Shown: piece by piece, positions 1-14,292 of the stretch | How the letters are laid out: the number at the start of each line of letters is the position of its first letter | How positions within the stretch are numbered: the first letter of the stretch is position 1 | DNA from: Monosporascus cannonballus | Lineage: Eukaryota; Ascomycota; Sordariomycetes; Xylariales | NCBI GenBank assembly: GCA_004154925.1 | Contig: QJNS01000342.1 | Location: forward strand, 1 to 64,000 | DNA: 64,000 nucleotides | Reading direction: 5' to 3' | Made by a program: the position numbers and the translations under genes | Notes under the pieces: model-generated | What the model saw: only the letters and a program-made list of their open reading frames with translations | The model's database searches: none | Told to the model about the DNA's origin: nothing

Positions 1-90
1 AGCTTCCCTGTCCGGAGTTTAGCCGTGACAGGTCCGCGCTAGGCCTCAAAGGTAGGTTTCTTGGAGGCAGGAACCCTGGTTCCTGTAACA
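1..90 (-). repeat. LTR fragment cut by the window edge
   Basis: The first 90 bases match the last part of the solo LTR at 42308-42726: shared tracts include the TTTAGCCG block, the GCGCTAGGC block and the terminal TTCCTGTAACA. The repeat runs off the left edge, so its start and target duplication cannot be seen. It is little mutated, unlike the elements that follow. Strand is given relative to the coding sense of the related elements, whose LTRs start TGTTACG. Confidence 0.75.
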
Positions 91-269
91 ATTATATATA
101 TTTTTATAATAATCGTAATTTTCGAAATTTTAATTTAAAAATTTAATTATAATTTTATTATTTAATTAATAATAATTAAAATATTTAATAATCGAAATTT
201 TTGTTTTGGCTATATATATAAATACTTATTTAATAATTAAGGGCAAATTAACCAGGAATTTTAATAAAC
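91..269. other. AT-rich spacer left of element A
   Basis: I see no gene here. The sequence is almost pure A/T with a few CG remnants. Its last five bases, TAAAC at 265-269, are the left target duplication of element A. Confidence 0.6.
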
Positions 270-700
270 TGTAACGAACCTGTCATACATCCACCTGGAG
301 GTATGAGCAGTATCCGAAAAGGGTCTTGATTTGCAAGTAACAATAAGGCGAAAAATAATTTAATGTATTCGTTAAAAAGATTTTAAGGTATTCCTTTCTT
401 AATTAAAGAACGGTATAATTACCTCTGGTTAAAAGCTTAGATTAATAACTAAGGAACGAAAAATTAAGTAAGTAACTATTTATATAAAAGACCCAAACCT
501 TATATATCCTTTTTATCCTTTATATCTTTTATGGTCTCTGGGGATCTCGAAAAACCATAATATCTGTCGTTTACGAATCTCCTGGTATCTCTGGAAATTA
601 ACAGAAACCCAAGGTTTATCCGATAAAAAGTGGAGATCCCAAACGTCTCCAACTTCCTGGGCCTCCTTTGGGCCTAATGGAGTCCTTTCTGAACGTAATA
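270..700 (-). repeat. 3' LTR of element A
   Basis: The 431-bp repeat runs from TGTAACGAACC to GAACGTAATA; the last CA has become TA. The outer 70 bases are hardly mutated while the middle is heavily A/T. It pairs with 14293-14722, with which it shares an internal tract (GGTTTATCCGAT) absent from the LTRs of B, C, D and E. Confidence 0.88.
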
Positions 701-795
701 TTATTCTCTCCCTTCCAGGATTTTTGTCCCCAAAAATAAAAAAAGTAAATCCTTAACTTCTTTTCCTTCTTTACGTTATAGCACTATATTTGACC

Positions 796-1389
796 ATATC
801 GGACAAATCTCGAAAACGTATCAAATTTTCTATTGAAAATCGTTACGAACTGATTAAATCGATTTTTTAATTTGGTTTCGAAATTATGCCGTATACGCGT
901 TATTTCAAGAAAAAATTTTCTTACAAAATATTAAAAAATCGAAAAAGCTATTAAAATTATTTGGCGGCCAATATTTAATCTTATAATAAAAACCATATCT
1001 TGCTTTTATTATTTAAAAATATCCGGGCCGAAAAATTCCGGATAAACCGAAAAAAACGTTTAATTATTTAATAGCTCTAAAAATTATTTAATCGTATTAT
1101 TCGGTTAAATCGTTAATCTGAATAATTATATTTTAAAAAGATATTATTTATTTAAAGGGGGTTTAAAAATATGGATAAATTAAAAAAGCGAAAAAAACTG
1201 AATACGGAAAAGGATCGTAAAAAAAAGGAGTAAGTACAGTTTGCTTTAAAACTAAATACGTTAATAAAGGTATTTACTTTTTTCGATTAAAGTGCCGTAA
1301 AGGTTAATTTAAATAAAAAACCGTTATCGCTTACGACCTTAACCGTACTGAAAATAATTAATCAGGATTTTGGCGGTAAAACGTTTTAA
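796..1389 (+). pseudogene. Antisense reading frame in element A 3' region
   Basis: On the strand opposite gag-pol there is a 594-nt frame whose only interruptions are TAA/TAG codons. It starts at an ATA that aligns with the ATG of the copies in B and C. It ends at TAA after FGGKTF, inside the chromodomain-coding region of the other strand. Visible stretches include MPYTRYFKKKFSYKILK and VFTFFD. I recognise no domain; the middle is Lys/Glu/Arg-rich and could be helical. The same frame of exactly the same length exists in B, C and E. Confidence 0.55.
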
Positions 1390-1998
1390 TTAGGTTTATC
1401 GTATTCGTTAAATAATTAAATAGTTTTTATGTATTTTCTTTATATAAATATTTTTCTTATTTAACTAAGTATTGGATTTTATTTTTAATTATTTTAGAAT
1501 TTAATATTCGTTTAACTTTATATTTGTCAAAATCTTTTTCGAATTTTAAATTTATTTTTAACGGGGCATTCTTAAATATTGGTTTAAGTAAAAAAATATG
1601 GAAAATAAGGTGTATTTTTATATTTTTAAATAATGATAATTTATAATTAATTTTAGAAATAATTTTGTTAATTTTAAACGGTTTAAGCTTTTTGAAACTA
1701 AATTTATTATTAAGTTTTTTTATTTTAATTTATGAAATATTCGAAATTACGTTTTGTCTTTGGCGTAATAGGTAAACTTTATTTTTTTTCGCTAAAATTA
1801 ATCCTTTAATTCTTTTTTTATTATAATATTAAGTTATCCGTTATTAAAAAAATTATAATTTATTTTGAAAACGGGTTTAAATCGTTTTAATCTTTATAGT
1901 TAATATTTTTATTTTTAGGGTAATCGTAATAATCTTTAGTATTTTATTAAGCAGTTATTTAAATTATTTTATTTTTATATTATGTCCGTATATAGTTA

Positions 1999-2434
1999 TG
2001 TTACGTCCAAGAAGGGGATTTTATTAGACCTGGAAGAAACCAGGTAAGCTAACCTATTTTGATCTCCATTTCGTTCGGAGAAACCTCGGATTTACGTATA
2101 TTTCTGTTAATTTTTAAAGATATCCGGAAATTTCCAAAGATTACGAGAAAATAATTTTTCGTAAACCCCAAAGATTAAAAGAGATAAAGGAAAATATATA
2201 ATAAAGTAATTTTTTATGTAAATAATATTTATTTAATTTCGTTTTTTAATTATTAATTTAAGTTTTTAATTAAGAAATAATTATACCGTTTTTTAATTAA
2301 AGGGAAAGTTTTTAAAAAATCTTTTTAATAAATAAATTATTAAATTATTTTTTGCCTTATTATTATTTATAAATTAAAAATTCTTTTCGGATATTATTTA
2401 TATTTTTAAGTAAATATATAATAAATTCGTTATA
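1999..2434 (+). repeat. 5' LTR of element B
   Basis: The repeat starts TGTTACGTCCAAG and ends TTCGTTATA, where the final CA has decayed to TA. The outer 110 bases keep normal composition; the inner part is nearly pure A/T. The tract TTTTGATAATTCC follows it directly and is where a primer-binding site would sit, but mutation prevents naming the tRNA. Confidence 0.88.
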
Positions 2435-2739
2435 TTTTGATAATTCCTTAATTAATAGCCGATAAATAATTTATCGTTTAATTAAAATATAAGTTTTTTT
2501 AAATTTAATATAAACGATAATATAGGATAACGTTTAAAAAATAAATAATATATATAATTCCCGTTATTAATAAGATTTAACGATTTACTTTTTATTAAGG
2601 AAATTTTTTAATTAATTAATAATATAACACCTTTTATTATTCGATTTTAAGGAGGATTTTCCTTTTAACTTTAATAATAATTTTTTTTAATTTTTTAAAA
2701 AATTATCGAAATTTAGGATTTAAAGCCAGCTAAAGGCCA

Positions 2740-5700
2740 GAAGAATTAAGGAGGTGAAAAAAAAGAACTTATTACGGAAAAAAGACTGGATTTCCTGGCC
2801 CAGAAGGTCCAGAGCCTAGAAAAAGAAAACGTCCGATTCGCCAAGAAACCAGCTTTCCCTTAATTTGGCTTTTCCAGGGGATGAAATTAAGGAACCGGTT
2901 ATCGACCATTTTTAACCGATATAAGATAAACATAAGGAAAAATTCCGGCTTTGCTTTTGTTTAATGTAAACCGGGCGTAAAAAAAAATAATTTTACTGCT
3001 TAATTACTACGGAATACCAGACGTTAAGGGTTATAAATTAATTTCCCCAAAATTTTATAACAAATTAAAGGATTTTAATAGATTTTTGGTTTAGGCCAGA
3101 TTTTACCTTAAGTTTTATAAAAATTCCTTAACGGAAAATTATTAAAAAATAATAGCTATTTTTTAATTATTAACCGGACGGATTTATTAATAATTTAAAT
3201 TTATTTTAATAAATTATTTTAAGAAATATTTAAAGGAATTTTCGGATTTTATTAATTATATTTTTAACGGGTATAAGAATTTTTAAAAAAAAATATATGT
3301 TTTATTCGGAAACTTTAATAAAAAATAAAACGTAATTAAGTAATTTTATTTTTTTTATTAAATTAAATTAATATTTAAATATATAATTGAATTTAACCGT
3401 TTAATAATTATTTTTAATTTGTTAAAAAACGTATTATTTTATTTTTATTATAATGGTTTAAAACCTTAAGTTAAAGATAAATTATATATGGAATTAAAAA
3501 ATGGATTTTTTGTAAAATATATCGATAAGGTTATTATTGCCGACCGATATACCTTTAATTAATACCTTAAGAAAAAAAGGACCGGTAAACGAAATGAAAA
3601 TAAAGGCTTAAAAAGCCAGAATAAAAAAGATAAGGGTAAGCTTTAAAAGGAAATAAGTTCCGCTTTAAAAAAACCTAAAAAAAATAAATTTAAAATGGAA
3701 TATTTTAATTATGGCAAAAAGGGGTATTTTAAGAATAAATATTATTTTTCTGTTTAAATGAATTTTAAAAAAAGAAAGATTTCTTAATTTTAAAAAAAAA
3801 TTAAAACGGCTAAATAAAAAACTGATAATAAGGCAAAAAAGGAAAAGAAAAAAGTTAGCTTAATTTCTTTTTAACCAGAATTTATTATCGTTATAATTAT
3901 TCAAATTTAAAACAATATCCCAAAATATAAAGATTATTTTGTTTGTTAAAATTTTAAGGTTAAAACCTATAAATATTATCCAAGATAAACGGCTTCCAGG
4001 ATAATTATAAAGTTAAAATGCTAATATTACCTTAATTTTTAAAAATATAAGATATATATAAAAAATAATTAATTTTGGCCAAATATTAATAATTACGGAT
4101 AATTATTTTTAAAGCTTTATAAATTTTCAAAATATATTATTTACTTAAAAAAGTTAACGGTAAACCCTTACGATTTGTTATATTTTATTATTTATTATAA
4201 TAATAATTATTTTGTTTATTTTAAAGCTAAAGAAAATAACGATTTTTGGCCTGGATAAAATAATAAAATATTTACCGAATTAAATAATAAATACCGATAT
4301 ACCGAAATTCCCCGATAATTAAAATATTTTAAATTTTATTATTTGTATCCCGAATTAAAACGGAATTAAAAGGCTATATTATAAAAATATTTATATTATT
4401 TTCCGATATTTTATATTTAATATAAGTTCTTAGATATGGAAATATCTTTTTCGGAGATTTATTTTTTTAATTTTATGATTTAAAGGGTATAAGGATAACG
4501 GAAAAGCCAAAAAAAAAGATCTTAATATAGGTATAATAAAAAAACATGGTTTAGATATAAAAACGATTAATATATTAAATATGTTATTAAAAAAGTTCGC
4601 AAATAAAAATTTGCTTAAGTCGGAAAAAATTAAAAATTAAAAAATTATAAAAATTTTCGAAATTAAAGTATTAAAAAATTTTAATTTATAAAATTTTATA
4701 TAAAGTAATAAAAAAAATACGTAATTAAATTAAGATTTTTTTTAATATAAAAATAAAATATTTAAAGTAATAATCGATTTCGGCGCAAAAGGTAATTTTA
4801 TTTTTTCCGTTATAATAAAAAAATATTAGATTTTTTGGAAATATAAATTAAAATTTTATAAATTATATATAATAAATGGAAGCTTATTTATATATGAAAA
4901 TAAACGAATTTTTCGGGAAATTAAAAATTTTTTAATGCAAATTTAAGGATATTAGGAATGTATTTTGTTAGATATTGTTAATATTTTTGGATACAATATT
5001 ATTTTGGGAATATTTTAATTTTATTTTAATAATTTATGAATTAATTAGAAAAAACGAATATTTTTTTAGGATAAAATACTAAAAAAGGATGATCGAAAAA
5101 TTTGTTATATTATTAAGGAAGTACGGATTTCTAATTAAGTTTTTACGGTACCGCCGGAATATTAAAAATTTAAATAATTATTTAAAAATAAAAAAAATTA
5201 TAAGTTATTGTTATATAATTAATAGGATTATTAAATATTTATTAAAAAAAGGTATTATTTTAAATTTTATAAAATTTATTATATAAACCTAAAAAAGTTA
5301 AAGGTTTTATGGAAAAATATATAATTAAATTTGAAAAAAGGATATATTTAATTTTTTAATTTTTTTATTAAATATTCCGTTTTTATGGTATTAAAAATTA
5401 AAAATAATAAGTAAAAAATCGACGAAAACGGAAACCTTATTTATTAAAAGGTAATTAATTATAGATAATTAAATAATATTACGATTAAAAATAAATATTT
5501 TTTGATATTTATAAATATTTTAAAGGAAAATGTTAATAAAGTTAAATAATTTATAATATTTGATTTACGCGATGGATATTATTGTATTAAAATAGTTAAA
5601 AGAGAAAAATGGAAAATAATATTTAGAACGGTATATGGATTTTACGAATACCGAATAATACTTATAGGACTTATTAATGCCTTTATTAATTTTTAAAGTT

Positions 5701-8110
5701 TGGTAATAATTATTTTTCGGAAGTTCTTAGATAAATTCGTATTTGTTTATTTCGACGACATCCTTATTTACTTAGAAACCTTAGAGGAACATAAGAAGTA
5801 TATAATTTAAATATTTAAAACTTTAAATAAAGTTAATATTTGAATTAATTTAGTTAAAAGTATATAATATATGCAAAAATTAAATTTTTTAAGGTTTATT
5901 TTTATTTCCGGTTAAATTCAGATTTAACGTTCCAAATTGGAAGTAATTAAGGATTAATTTATTCCCGATAAGGTAATTATTATAGATATTCGGTAGATTT
6001 TAGGATTTACGGGTTACGTATATAGCTTAATCGAAAAATACGGAAATATCGTTAAATTATTAACGAAATTTATTATTAAGGAATACGTTAAAAAAAATTT
6101 AAGCTTTTAAAGGAAATAAAAAAAATATTCCGAAAATTAAAAAAAGTAATTATTAATAGATTAATAATAAAAATGCTAAATCCAAATAAAAAGAAATGCC
6201 TAAAAACCGATATTTTAAAATATGCCTTAGGCGTAGTTTTAAAATAATAAGAAAATAACGGCAAATAATACTTAATAACTTATTATTTAAAAGTATTTCG
6301 AAATGCAAAATTTAAATATTAGATTTATGACAAAAAGTTATTAATAATTATTAATGTTTTTAAAAAATAAGAACTTTATTTTAATAAAATAAAAATTTTT
6401 TTTGATATTTACTTTAATTATAAAAATTTTATATAATTTATAAAAATTTAAAAACTGAATAAATGATATGAAAAATGAATAATTTTTTTATTTAAATTTA
6501 ATTTTAAAATATATTATATTAAAGGAAAAAAAATATTTAGGCGGATATTTTTAATTATAAAGGAAATTACGATTTTAAAGTTCCTAAAAAAAAATATATA
6601 AATATTATAATATAATAAAGATGGTATTATATAGTTATATAAAATCGTAAAAAAATTAATTATAAAACTTTTAATACGGTTTCGGAATTTTTACGATATA
6701 AAAAAATAAAAAAAGATTTAATAATTAAAAGGGTAATTAAAAGATTAATTATTATATTATAAAAAAATTTATGTTTTAAAGGATTAACAAAAATAATTTA
6801 TAAAAGAATTTTACGAAAACTTATTATATAAATATTAAGGGATTTTTAAGATTATTAAATGGTTATAAGAAAAATATAATTTTCCAAAATTATAATAAAT
6901 AATTAAAAAAGTAATTAAGGATTGTAATATTTGTAATAAAATTAAAATAGTACGTTATAAGCTTTACGGGTTATTATAATTTATTAATATTTTAAATAAG
7001 GTATAAAATATTATAACTTAGGATTTTATTATTAATTTACCTTTATTTAAAGACCTAGTTATTAAAGTTGAATACGATAGAATATAAGTAATTATCGATA
7101 AATTTACCAAATATAGGTATTTTTTATTTTTTAAAGGAAACGTAACGATAAAATAATTAATTTATATTTTTATTAGATATTACCTTAATAAATATAAAAT
7201 ACCAGAAAAGATTATTTTTAATAAAAATATATTTTTTATTTTAAAATTTGGTACTAGTTTTTTTAAATAAATTGGTATTAAATTTAAATTTTCGATAATG
7301 TATTATTTTTAAACGGATAAATAAATAAAACGGCTTAATTAGATTTTAAAATAATATTTTCGAAATTATATTAATTATTAATAAAATAATTAGGTAAAAT
7401 TTTTATTATTAGCATAAATTATTTATAATATATTTATTAACGAAAATATAGGTATATTTTTTTATATATTTATATACGGATACGATATAAAAATAAAACA
7501 ATTTAAATAATTATTTAATAAAATATTAAAAATTATTACGATTACTTTAAAAACAAAAATATTAATAATAAAAATTAAAATGATTTAAGCCTATTTTTAA
7601 AATAAGTTACGATTTTTTTAATAACGAATAATTTAATATTATAATAAGAAAAAAATTAAGGGATTAATTTTAACGAAAGGAAATAAAATTTACTTATTAC
7701 GTTAAAAGTAAAATGTAATTTCGAATATCTTATAAATTAAAACGAAAAAATTTAATAATAAACTTAATTTTAAAAAGTTTGGCCCGTTTAAAATTAATAA
7801 AATCGTTTTTAAAATTAATTATTAATTATCGTTACCTAAAAATATAAAAATATACCTTGTTTTTTATATTTTTTTACTTAAATTAATACTTAAGAACGCC
7901 CCGTTAAAAACGGACCTAAAATTTAAAAAAAATTTTAACAAATATAAAATTAAATAAATATTAAATTTCAAAATAGTTAAAAATAAAATTTAGTATTTAA
8001 TTAAATAGAAAAATTACTTATTCGAAAAAAATATATAAAAATTATTTAATTATTTAACGAATATAATAAACTTAATTAAGATGTTTTACCGCCAGAATTT
8101 TAACCGATTA
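2740..8110 (+). pseudogene. gag-pol remnant of element B
   Basis: A decayed chromoviral polyprotein lies on the plus strand. The gag start region near 2765 reads ELITEKRLDFLAQKVQSL, a probable coiled coil. A capsid-like stretch follows near 3005-3130. The zinc knuckle near 3692-3748 reads YFNYGKKGYFKNKYYF, every Cys and the His changed to Tyr. The protease reads DFGA near 4775, the RT core YFDDIL at 5749-5766, the RT/RNase H link lies near 6080-6245, an integrase core near 7020-7140, and a chromodomain-like end (YLI.WKNY and WEPF-like residues, then MFYRQN) near 7960-8105. No segment could be translated in full. Confidence 0.85.
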
Positions 8111-8669
8111 TTTTTAAAGCAGTTAAGGTTATAAGCGATAACGTACCCCCATAAAAGTTTAACCTTGCGTTGTTTTAATCGAAAAAGGTAAAGGCCTTTG
8201 CCGAAATACCCGTTTTTAATATAAGTTATGCTTATTCCTTTTTTATTTGACGACGTTTTTTTTTTATTTTTTTTTGTTTTTCCAATTTGTTTATATTTTT
8301 AAAATCCCTTTAAATAAATAATATTCCTTTAAAATATAATTATTCCGATTAACGGTCCAAATAAGTAATACGGTTAGATAATTCCTGGAGTTATTAAACC
8401 GTTAAATGTTTTTCCTGTTTTATTTGTAATTTTTCAGCCCGAATATTTTGTAAAAACGAAAATGAAACGTGGTTTCCGTCATAAATGTAAACGTTAGCTA
8501 ACAAATAATTCTAATAGTTCTTCCGGCTTTTTAGTATTTTACAAAAAAGTTTTTTTTCGAAATAACGTATGTACGGCATAATTTCAAAACCAAAATTAAA
8601 AATAATTTTAGTAAAATCGTAATAACTTTTAGTAAAAGTTTTAATGCGTTTTGAAAATTTACTTAACAT
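8076..8669 (-). pseudogene. Antisense reading frame in element B
   Basis: This is the B copy of the 594-nt antisense frame. The ATG at 8669 is intact and begins MLSKF. The frame closes with TAA at 8076-8078, inside the chromodomain region of the sense strand. It contains QNIRAEKLQ-like and QIYDGNHV-like blocks also seen in C and E. I recognise no function. Confidence 0.5.
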
Positions 8670-8760
8670 AATTAATAATAATATAATATAAAAAAGATAA
8701 AAAAAAAATTAACTTACCTATTAATCTTTAAGGACAAAAATCCTGGAAAAAAAGGAATAA

Positions 8761-9196
8761 TATTACGTTTAAAAAAAGAACTTTATTAAACCCGGAAGAA
8801 ATTAAGTAAATTAACTTATTTTGATCTTTATTTCGTTCGGAAAAACCTCGGATTTACGTATATTTTTATTAATTTCTAAAGATATCCGGAAACCTCCAGA
8901 AATTACGAGAAAATGATTTTTCGTAAACCCCAGAAACCAAAGGAAATAAGGGAAAATATATAATAAAGTAATCTTTTATATAAATAATACTTATTCAATT
9001 TCGCTCTTTAGTTATCAATCTAAACCTTTAACCAAAAGGTAATTGTACCGTTTTTTAATTAAAAGGAAAATCTTTAAAAAACCTTTTTAACGAACAAACC
9101 ACTAAATTATTTTTCGCCCTATTGTTACCTGCAAATCAAGAACCCTTTTTGGATACTGCTTATACCTCCAGGTGGATGTATGACAGGTTTGTTACA
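8761..9196 (+). repeat. 3' LTR of element B
   Basis: This 436-bp repeat is identical in length to 1999-2434. Its inner start has decayed to TATTACG and its outer end (GGTGGATGTATGACAGGTTTGTTACA region, 9171-9196) is almost native. Confidence 0.88.
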
Positions 9197-9201
9197 AGTT
9201 A

Positions 9202-12200
9202 TATAAAGAAATATACCCATATTTTCGTTAATTAATATATTATAAACGATTTATATTAATAATAAAAATTTTACTTAATTATTTTATTAATAATTAACGT
9301 AATTTCGCAAATATTATTTTAAAATTTGGTTTAATTTTTCGATTTGGCCATCCGTTTAAGGATAATACGTTATCAAAAACTTAAATTTAATATTAATTTA
9401 TTTAAAAAAGTTAATACCAAATTTTAAAATAAATAGCATATTTCGGTTTAAAACAATTTTTTCAGATATCCCATATTTATTAAGATATTATTTAATAAAA
9501 ACGTAAACTAATTATTTTGCCGTTATATTTTTTTTAAAAAATAAAAAATACCTATATTTGGTAAATCTGTTAATAATTACCCATATTCCGTCGTATTCAA
9601 TTCTAATAACTGGGTTTTTAAATAGAAATAAATTAATAATAAAGTCCCAAGTTATAATATTCCATACTTTATCCGGAATATCGGTGGGTTATAATAACCC
9701 GTAAGGTTTATAGCGTATTACCTTAGCCTTATTACAAACGTTACAGTTTTTAATAATTATTTTAACCATACGGCATAACTTAAGGAAATTGTATTTTTTT
9801 TGCAGCCGTCAAATAATCTTAAAAATTTCTTAATATTTATATAATAAATCTTTATGGAATTCCTTTACGAATTATTCTTATTAATCCTTAAAAACATAAA
9901 TTTTGCCATAATACAGTAATTAATTTTTAGGTTATCCTTTTAATTATTAAATTTCCTTTTATTTTTTTATATCGTAAAAATTCCGGAACCGTATTAAAAA
10001 TTCGGTAATTAGTTTTTTTATTATTTTATACAGATATATAATTCCATCCTTATTACATTATAATATTTACATATTTTTTTTAGGAATTTTGGAATTATAA
10101 TCTTTTTTACGACTGAAAATATCCGCTTAAATATTTTTTTTTTAATATAATATATTTTGAAATTAAATCTAAACAAAAAAATCCACCATTTTTTATATCG
10201 TTTATTTAGCTTTTGGGCTTTTATAAATTACGTAAGATTTTTGTAATTAAAATAAATATTAAAAAATTTTTTTATTCCGTTAAAAAAAAGTTCCTATTTT
10301 TTAAAAGCATTAATAATTGCTAATAATTTTTTGTCGTAAATCTAATATTTGAATTCTGTATTTCGGAATGCTTTAAAGTAATATGCTACTAGGTATTATT
10401 TGCCGTTACCTTTTTGTTATTCCAAAATTACGCTTAAGGCATACTTTAAAATATTTATTTTCAATCGTTTCGTTTTATTTAAATTTGGCATTTTTACGAT
10501 AAATCCGCTAGTAATTATTTCTTTTAATTTCCGGAACGCTTTTTTTATTTCTTTTAAAAGTTCGAATTTTTTCCTAACGTATTCCTTAATAATAAGTTTC
10601 ATTAAAAGCCTAATTATATTTCCATATCCCTTAATTAGGCCACGTACGTAACCCGTAAATCCTAAGATCTGTTAGATGTCTATAACGGTCGCCTTATTAA
10701 AAATAGGCCAGTCCTTAATTGTTTTTAACTTAGAACGTTAAATTTAAATTTGTTTTAATATAAAAATAAATCCCAAAAAATCCAATTTCTGGATACGCCA
10801 TATGTTCTTAATAAGGTTAATTCGAATATTAATTTCGTCCAAAATTTTAAGTACTTAAACGATATATTTTTTATATTTTTTTAAAGTTTCGGAATAAATA
10901 AGGATATCGTCGAGATAGATAAATACGAATTTGTTTAAAAATTATCGGAAAGTAATTATTACCAAACTTTGGAAATTGGCGGAAACGTTAATAAGTCCCA
11001 TAGGTATTACTTTATATTCGTAAAGTCCATATATTATCCTAAATGCCGTTTTTTATTTTTTTCCTTTGGTTATTTTGATACGGTAATAATTATCGCGAAA
11101 ATTAAGTGCCGTAAACCATTTGGCTTTATTAGCATTTTCCTTCAAAATATTTATAAAAATTAAAAAATATCCGTTTTTGATCGTAATATTATTTAATTAT
11201 TTATAATTAATTACTTTTCGGTAAATAAAATTTCCGTCCTTATTAATCCTTTATTTGTTATCCTTAGTTTTTGGTATTATAAAAATTAGATATTTAACAA
11301 AAAAATTAAAAGGTTAAATATATTTTTTTTTAAATTTAATTATATGCTTTTTTATAAAGTTTTTAACTTTTCTGGATTTATGTGGTAAATTTTATAAAGC
11401 TTAGGATAATACCCTTTTTTAATAAATATCCGGTAATCCCATTAACCGTATAACGGTAATTCGTAATTTTTTTTATTTTTAAATAATTTTTTAAATCTTT
11501 AATATTCCGGAGGTACCGTAAAGATCTAATTAAAAACCCGTACTTTCTTAATAACATAACAAATTTCTCGATTATCTTTATTTGGCATTTTGTCCCAGGA
11601 AAATATTCGTTTTTTTTAATTAATCCGTAAATTACTAAAATAAAACTAAAATATTCTTAAGATAATGTTATATCCGGAGATGTTAGCGATATCTAATAAA
11701 ACGTATTTTTGGTGTTTTTAAATTTGCATTAAAAGTTTTTCCGTTTCTTGAAAAACTCGTCCGTTTTCGTAAATAAATAGGCTGCCGTCCACCGTACGTA
11801 ACTTATAGAACTTTAACTTATATTTCCAGGAAATTTAATATTTTTCCGCTATTACGGAAAAAATAAAATTACTTTTTGCTCCGGAATTAATTATGGCCTT
11901 AAGCACCTTACCTTTATATCGGAAAAAAATCTTAATTTAATTACGCGTTTTTTTCGTTATTTCGCATAAGGTTTTATTAATTAAAGCTTTTCGATATTTT
12001 ATTTTCGAAGGCCTTTATAATTTTTTGATTTTTAATGGTTTCCAATTTAAGCGAACTTCTATTTGCGAACTTTTTTAACAATATATTTGGTACATTAGTT
12101 GTTCTTGTACCGGAACCATGTTTTTTTGCCGTACTTGTACTAGGGCTTCAAAATCTGGTTTTTTTCCTGGTTTACCTTTTTGTTCCGTATCTCCCGAATC

Positions 12201-13900
12201 ATAGGATTAAAAAGGTGAATTTCCGAAGGAGGTATTCCTATATTTAGGAGTTCGTATTAAATACAAAACATCGGGAAATAATACAGGTATCTTTATGATA
12301 TAACCTTTTAATTCCGTTTTAACTCGGGGTGTAAATAATAAAACTTAAGGTATTCTGGCTATCGGGAAATTTTAATATATTGGCATTTATCGTTTGGTTC
12401 GGTAAAAATCTTATTATTTTATCCGGGCCAAAAGTTATTATTTTTTTTGGTTTTAAAATAAATAAAATAATCGTCCTAATAGCAAATAATAAAATATAAT
12501 AGGTCGTAAAGGTTTACCGATAATATTTTTTTGTAAATAGTATATTTTGGGAGTTCGTAAAACTTTGGGAATAACTATCCGTAACTATTAATATTTAATC
12601 GAAGTTAACCGTCCTTTATATGTATCTTATACTTTTGGGAATTAAGGTAATACTGGTATCCTAACTTTATGGCTATCCTGGAAACCGTTTATCCAAGATG
12701 GTATTTACAGGTTTTAACCTTAAAATCCTGGCAAATAAAATAATCTTCGTACTTTAGGTTATCGTTCTAAATCTGAATAATTATAACAATAATAAATTCT
12801 GGCTGGAAGGAAATTAAGCTAATTTTTTTTTTTCCTTTTCTGCCTTACTGTCAGTTTTTTGTTCAGCCGCTTTAACTTTCTTCTGGGGTTAAGGAATTCC
12901 TCCCTTTTTGGAATTCCTCTTAGCGGGGGAGCGATATTCGCTTTTGAAATGCCCCTTTTTGTTACAATTAAAACATTTTACTTTAAATTTATTTTTCTTA
13001 GGTTCTTTCGAAACAAAATTCGCTTCCTTTTAAAACTTGCCCTTATTTTTTTTAATTCGGCTGTTGGAACTTTTGTCGTTACCTCGTTTATCGGTCCTTT
13101 TTTTCTCGAAATACCGATTAAAGGTTCGTCGGTCGACGATAATAACCTTATTTGTATATTTTGTAAAAGATCCAGTTTTAAGTTCTATATATAGTTTGTT
13201 TTTAACTTAAGGCTTTAAGCCATCATAATAAGGATAAAATAATGCGCTTTTTGGTAAATTCGAAATAACGGCTAAGCGGTTAAATTTTATCGTATATTCG
13301 GATATTAATTTGGTTTGGTAAAAAAAATGAAATTATTTAATAACGTTTTATTTCTTATCGGGATTACTAAATAAAGCGCGCATTTTTTCTTTAAAGTTTT
13401 CGTAATCGCTAAAAATATAATTAATAAGGTCCGAAAATTCCTTTAAGTATTTCTTAAGGTAATCCGTCAAAATGGGTTCGAATTATTGGCGAACTTATCC
13501 AATTAGCAGTTAGGAAATAACCATTATTTTTTAATATTTTTCCGGCAAAGAATTCTTATAAAACTTAAGGTAAAACCTTGCCTAAACCAAAAATCCATTA
13601 GGGTCCTTTAATTTATCGTAAGGCTTAGGGAGAATTAACTTATAGCCCTTAACGTCTGGCATTCCATAATAATTAAGGGGTAAAATAATTCCTTCCCGTA
13701 TCCGAATTACGCCGAATAATGGCAAAATCGAGGCTTTTTCTTGCGTTCGCCTTAGGTCCAGCAAAAAGGGTCGGTAGCCGGCCCCTTGGCTTTGCCCTTT
13801 GGGGAAGCTAAATTAAGGAAAAACTGGTTTTTTTCCTTTTGTAAGCCGAGCATTTTTTTCTCTTAAGGTTCGGATTTTTACTGTTAAGGCATTTAATTTT
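9202..13900 (-). pseudogene. gag-pol remnant of element A
   Basis: The minus strand carries a decayed gag-pol, interrupted by many stops. From its 5' end: a gag capsid-like stretch with NYYGMPDVKGYKL (13582-13764); a zinc knuckle CFNCNKKGHFKSEY near 12960, where the last Cys appears to have become Tyr; a protease motif reading NSGA instead of DSGA near 11890; the reverse-transcriptase core YLDDIL near 10910; the RT/RNase H link at 10417-10602 ending LKINILKYALSVILE; and an integrase stretch with YDGIWVI near 9600. The chromodomain end lies beyond the inserted element B, around 1400-1560. A is slightly better preserved than B-E in the knuckle. Confidence 0.85.
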
Positions 13901-14292
13901 TCCTTCGTAATAAGTTTTTTCTTTTGGCTTTCGGCCCCATACTTTTTTTTAACCTTTTTTTTAGCCGCTTTTTTTTCCGATTCCTTTCCCTGGACTTTAA
14001 TGGTATCCTTAAGGGCCGGGGTAAGTTGCTATCTGGGTTGCGAAAATAACGGGCCTCCTTAAAATCGAATAATAAGAGGTACCATATTATTAATTAGTTG
14101 GAAAACTTTTTCAATAAGGGGTAAATCGTTAAATCTTGTTAATAACGTTTTTTTGGCCAATAACGGGAATCGTATATATTATTTATTTTTTAAACGTCGT
14201 TTTATGTTATTGTTTATATTAAGTTTAAAAAAGCTTATACTTTAATTAGGCGGTAAATTATCTGTTAATTATTAATTAAAAAATTATTAAAA

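Larger units (their letters stand above)
1999..9196 (+). mobile_element. Chromovirus B inserted in element A
   Basis: This 7198-bp element lies in the opposite orientation inside A, bounded by two 436-bp LTRs (1999-2434 and 8761-9196) and by the duplication AGTTA at 1994-1998 and 9197-9201. Coding traces run on the plus strand in the order gag, protease, RT, integrase, chromodomain. A purine-rich run (GGAAAAAAAGGAATAA) sits just before the 3' LTR and is the likely polypurine tract. All reading frames are broken by TAA/TAG and by C-to-Y or D-to-N changes typical of RIP. It inserted after A. Confidence 0.92.

Noticed and set aside
10400..10651. 83-codon plus-strand open frame inside element A
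   Set aside because: It is the complement of the decayed RT/RNase H segment on the minus strand; RIP-driven AT richness creates such frames.
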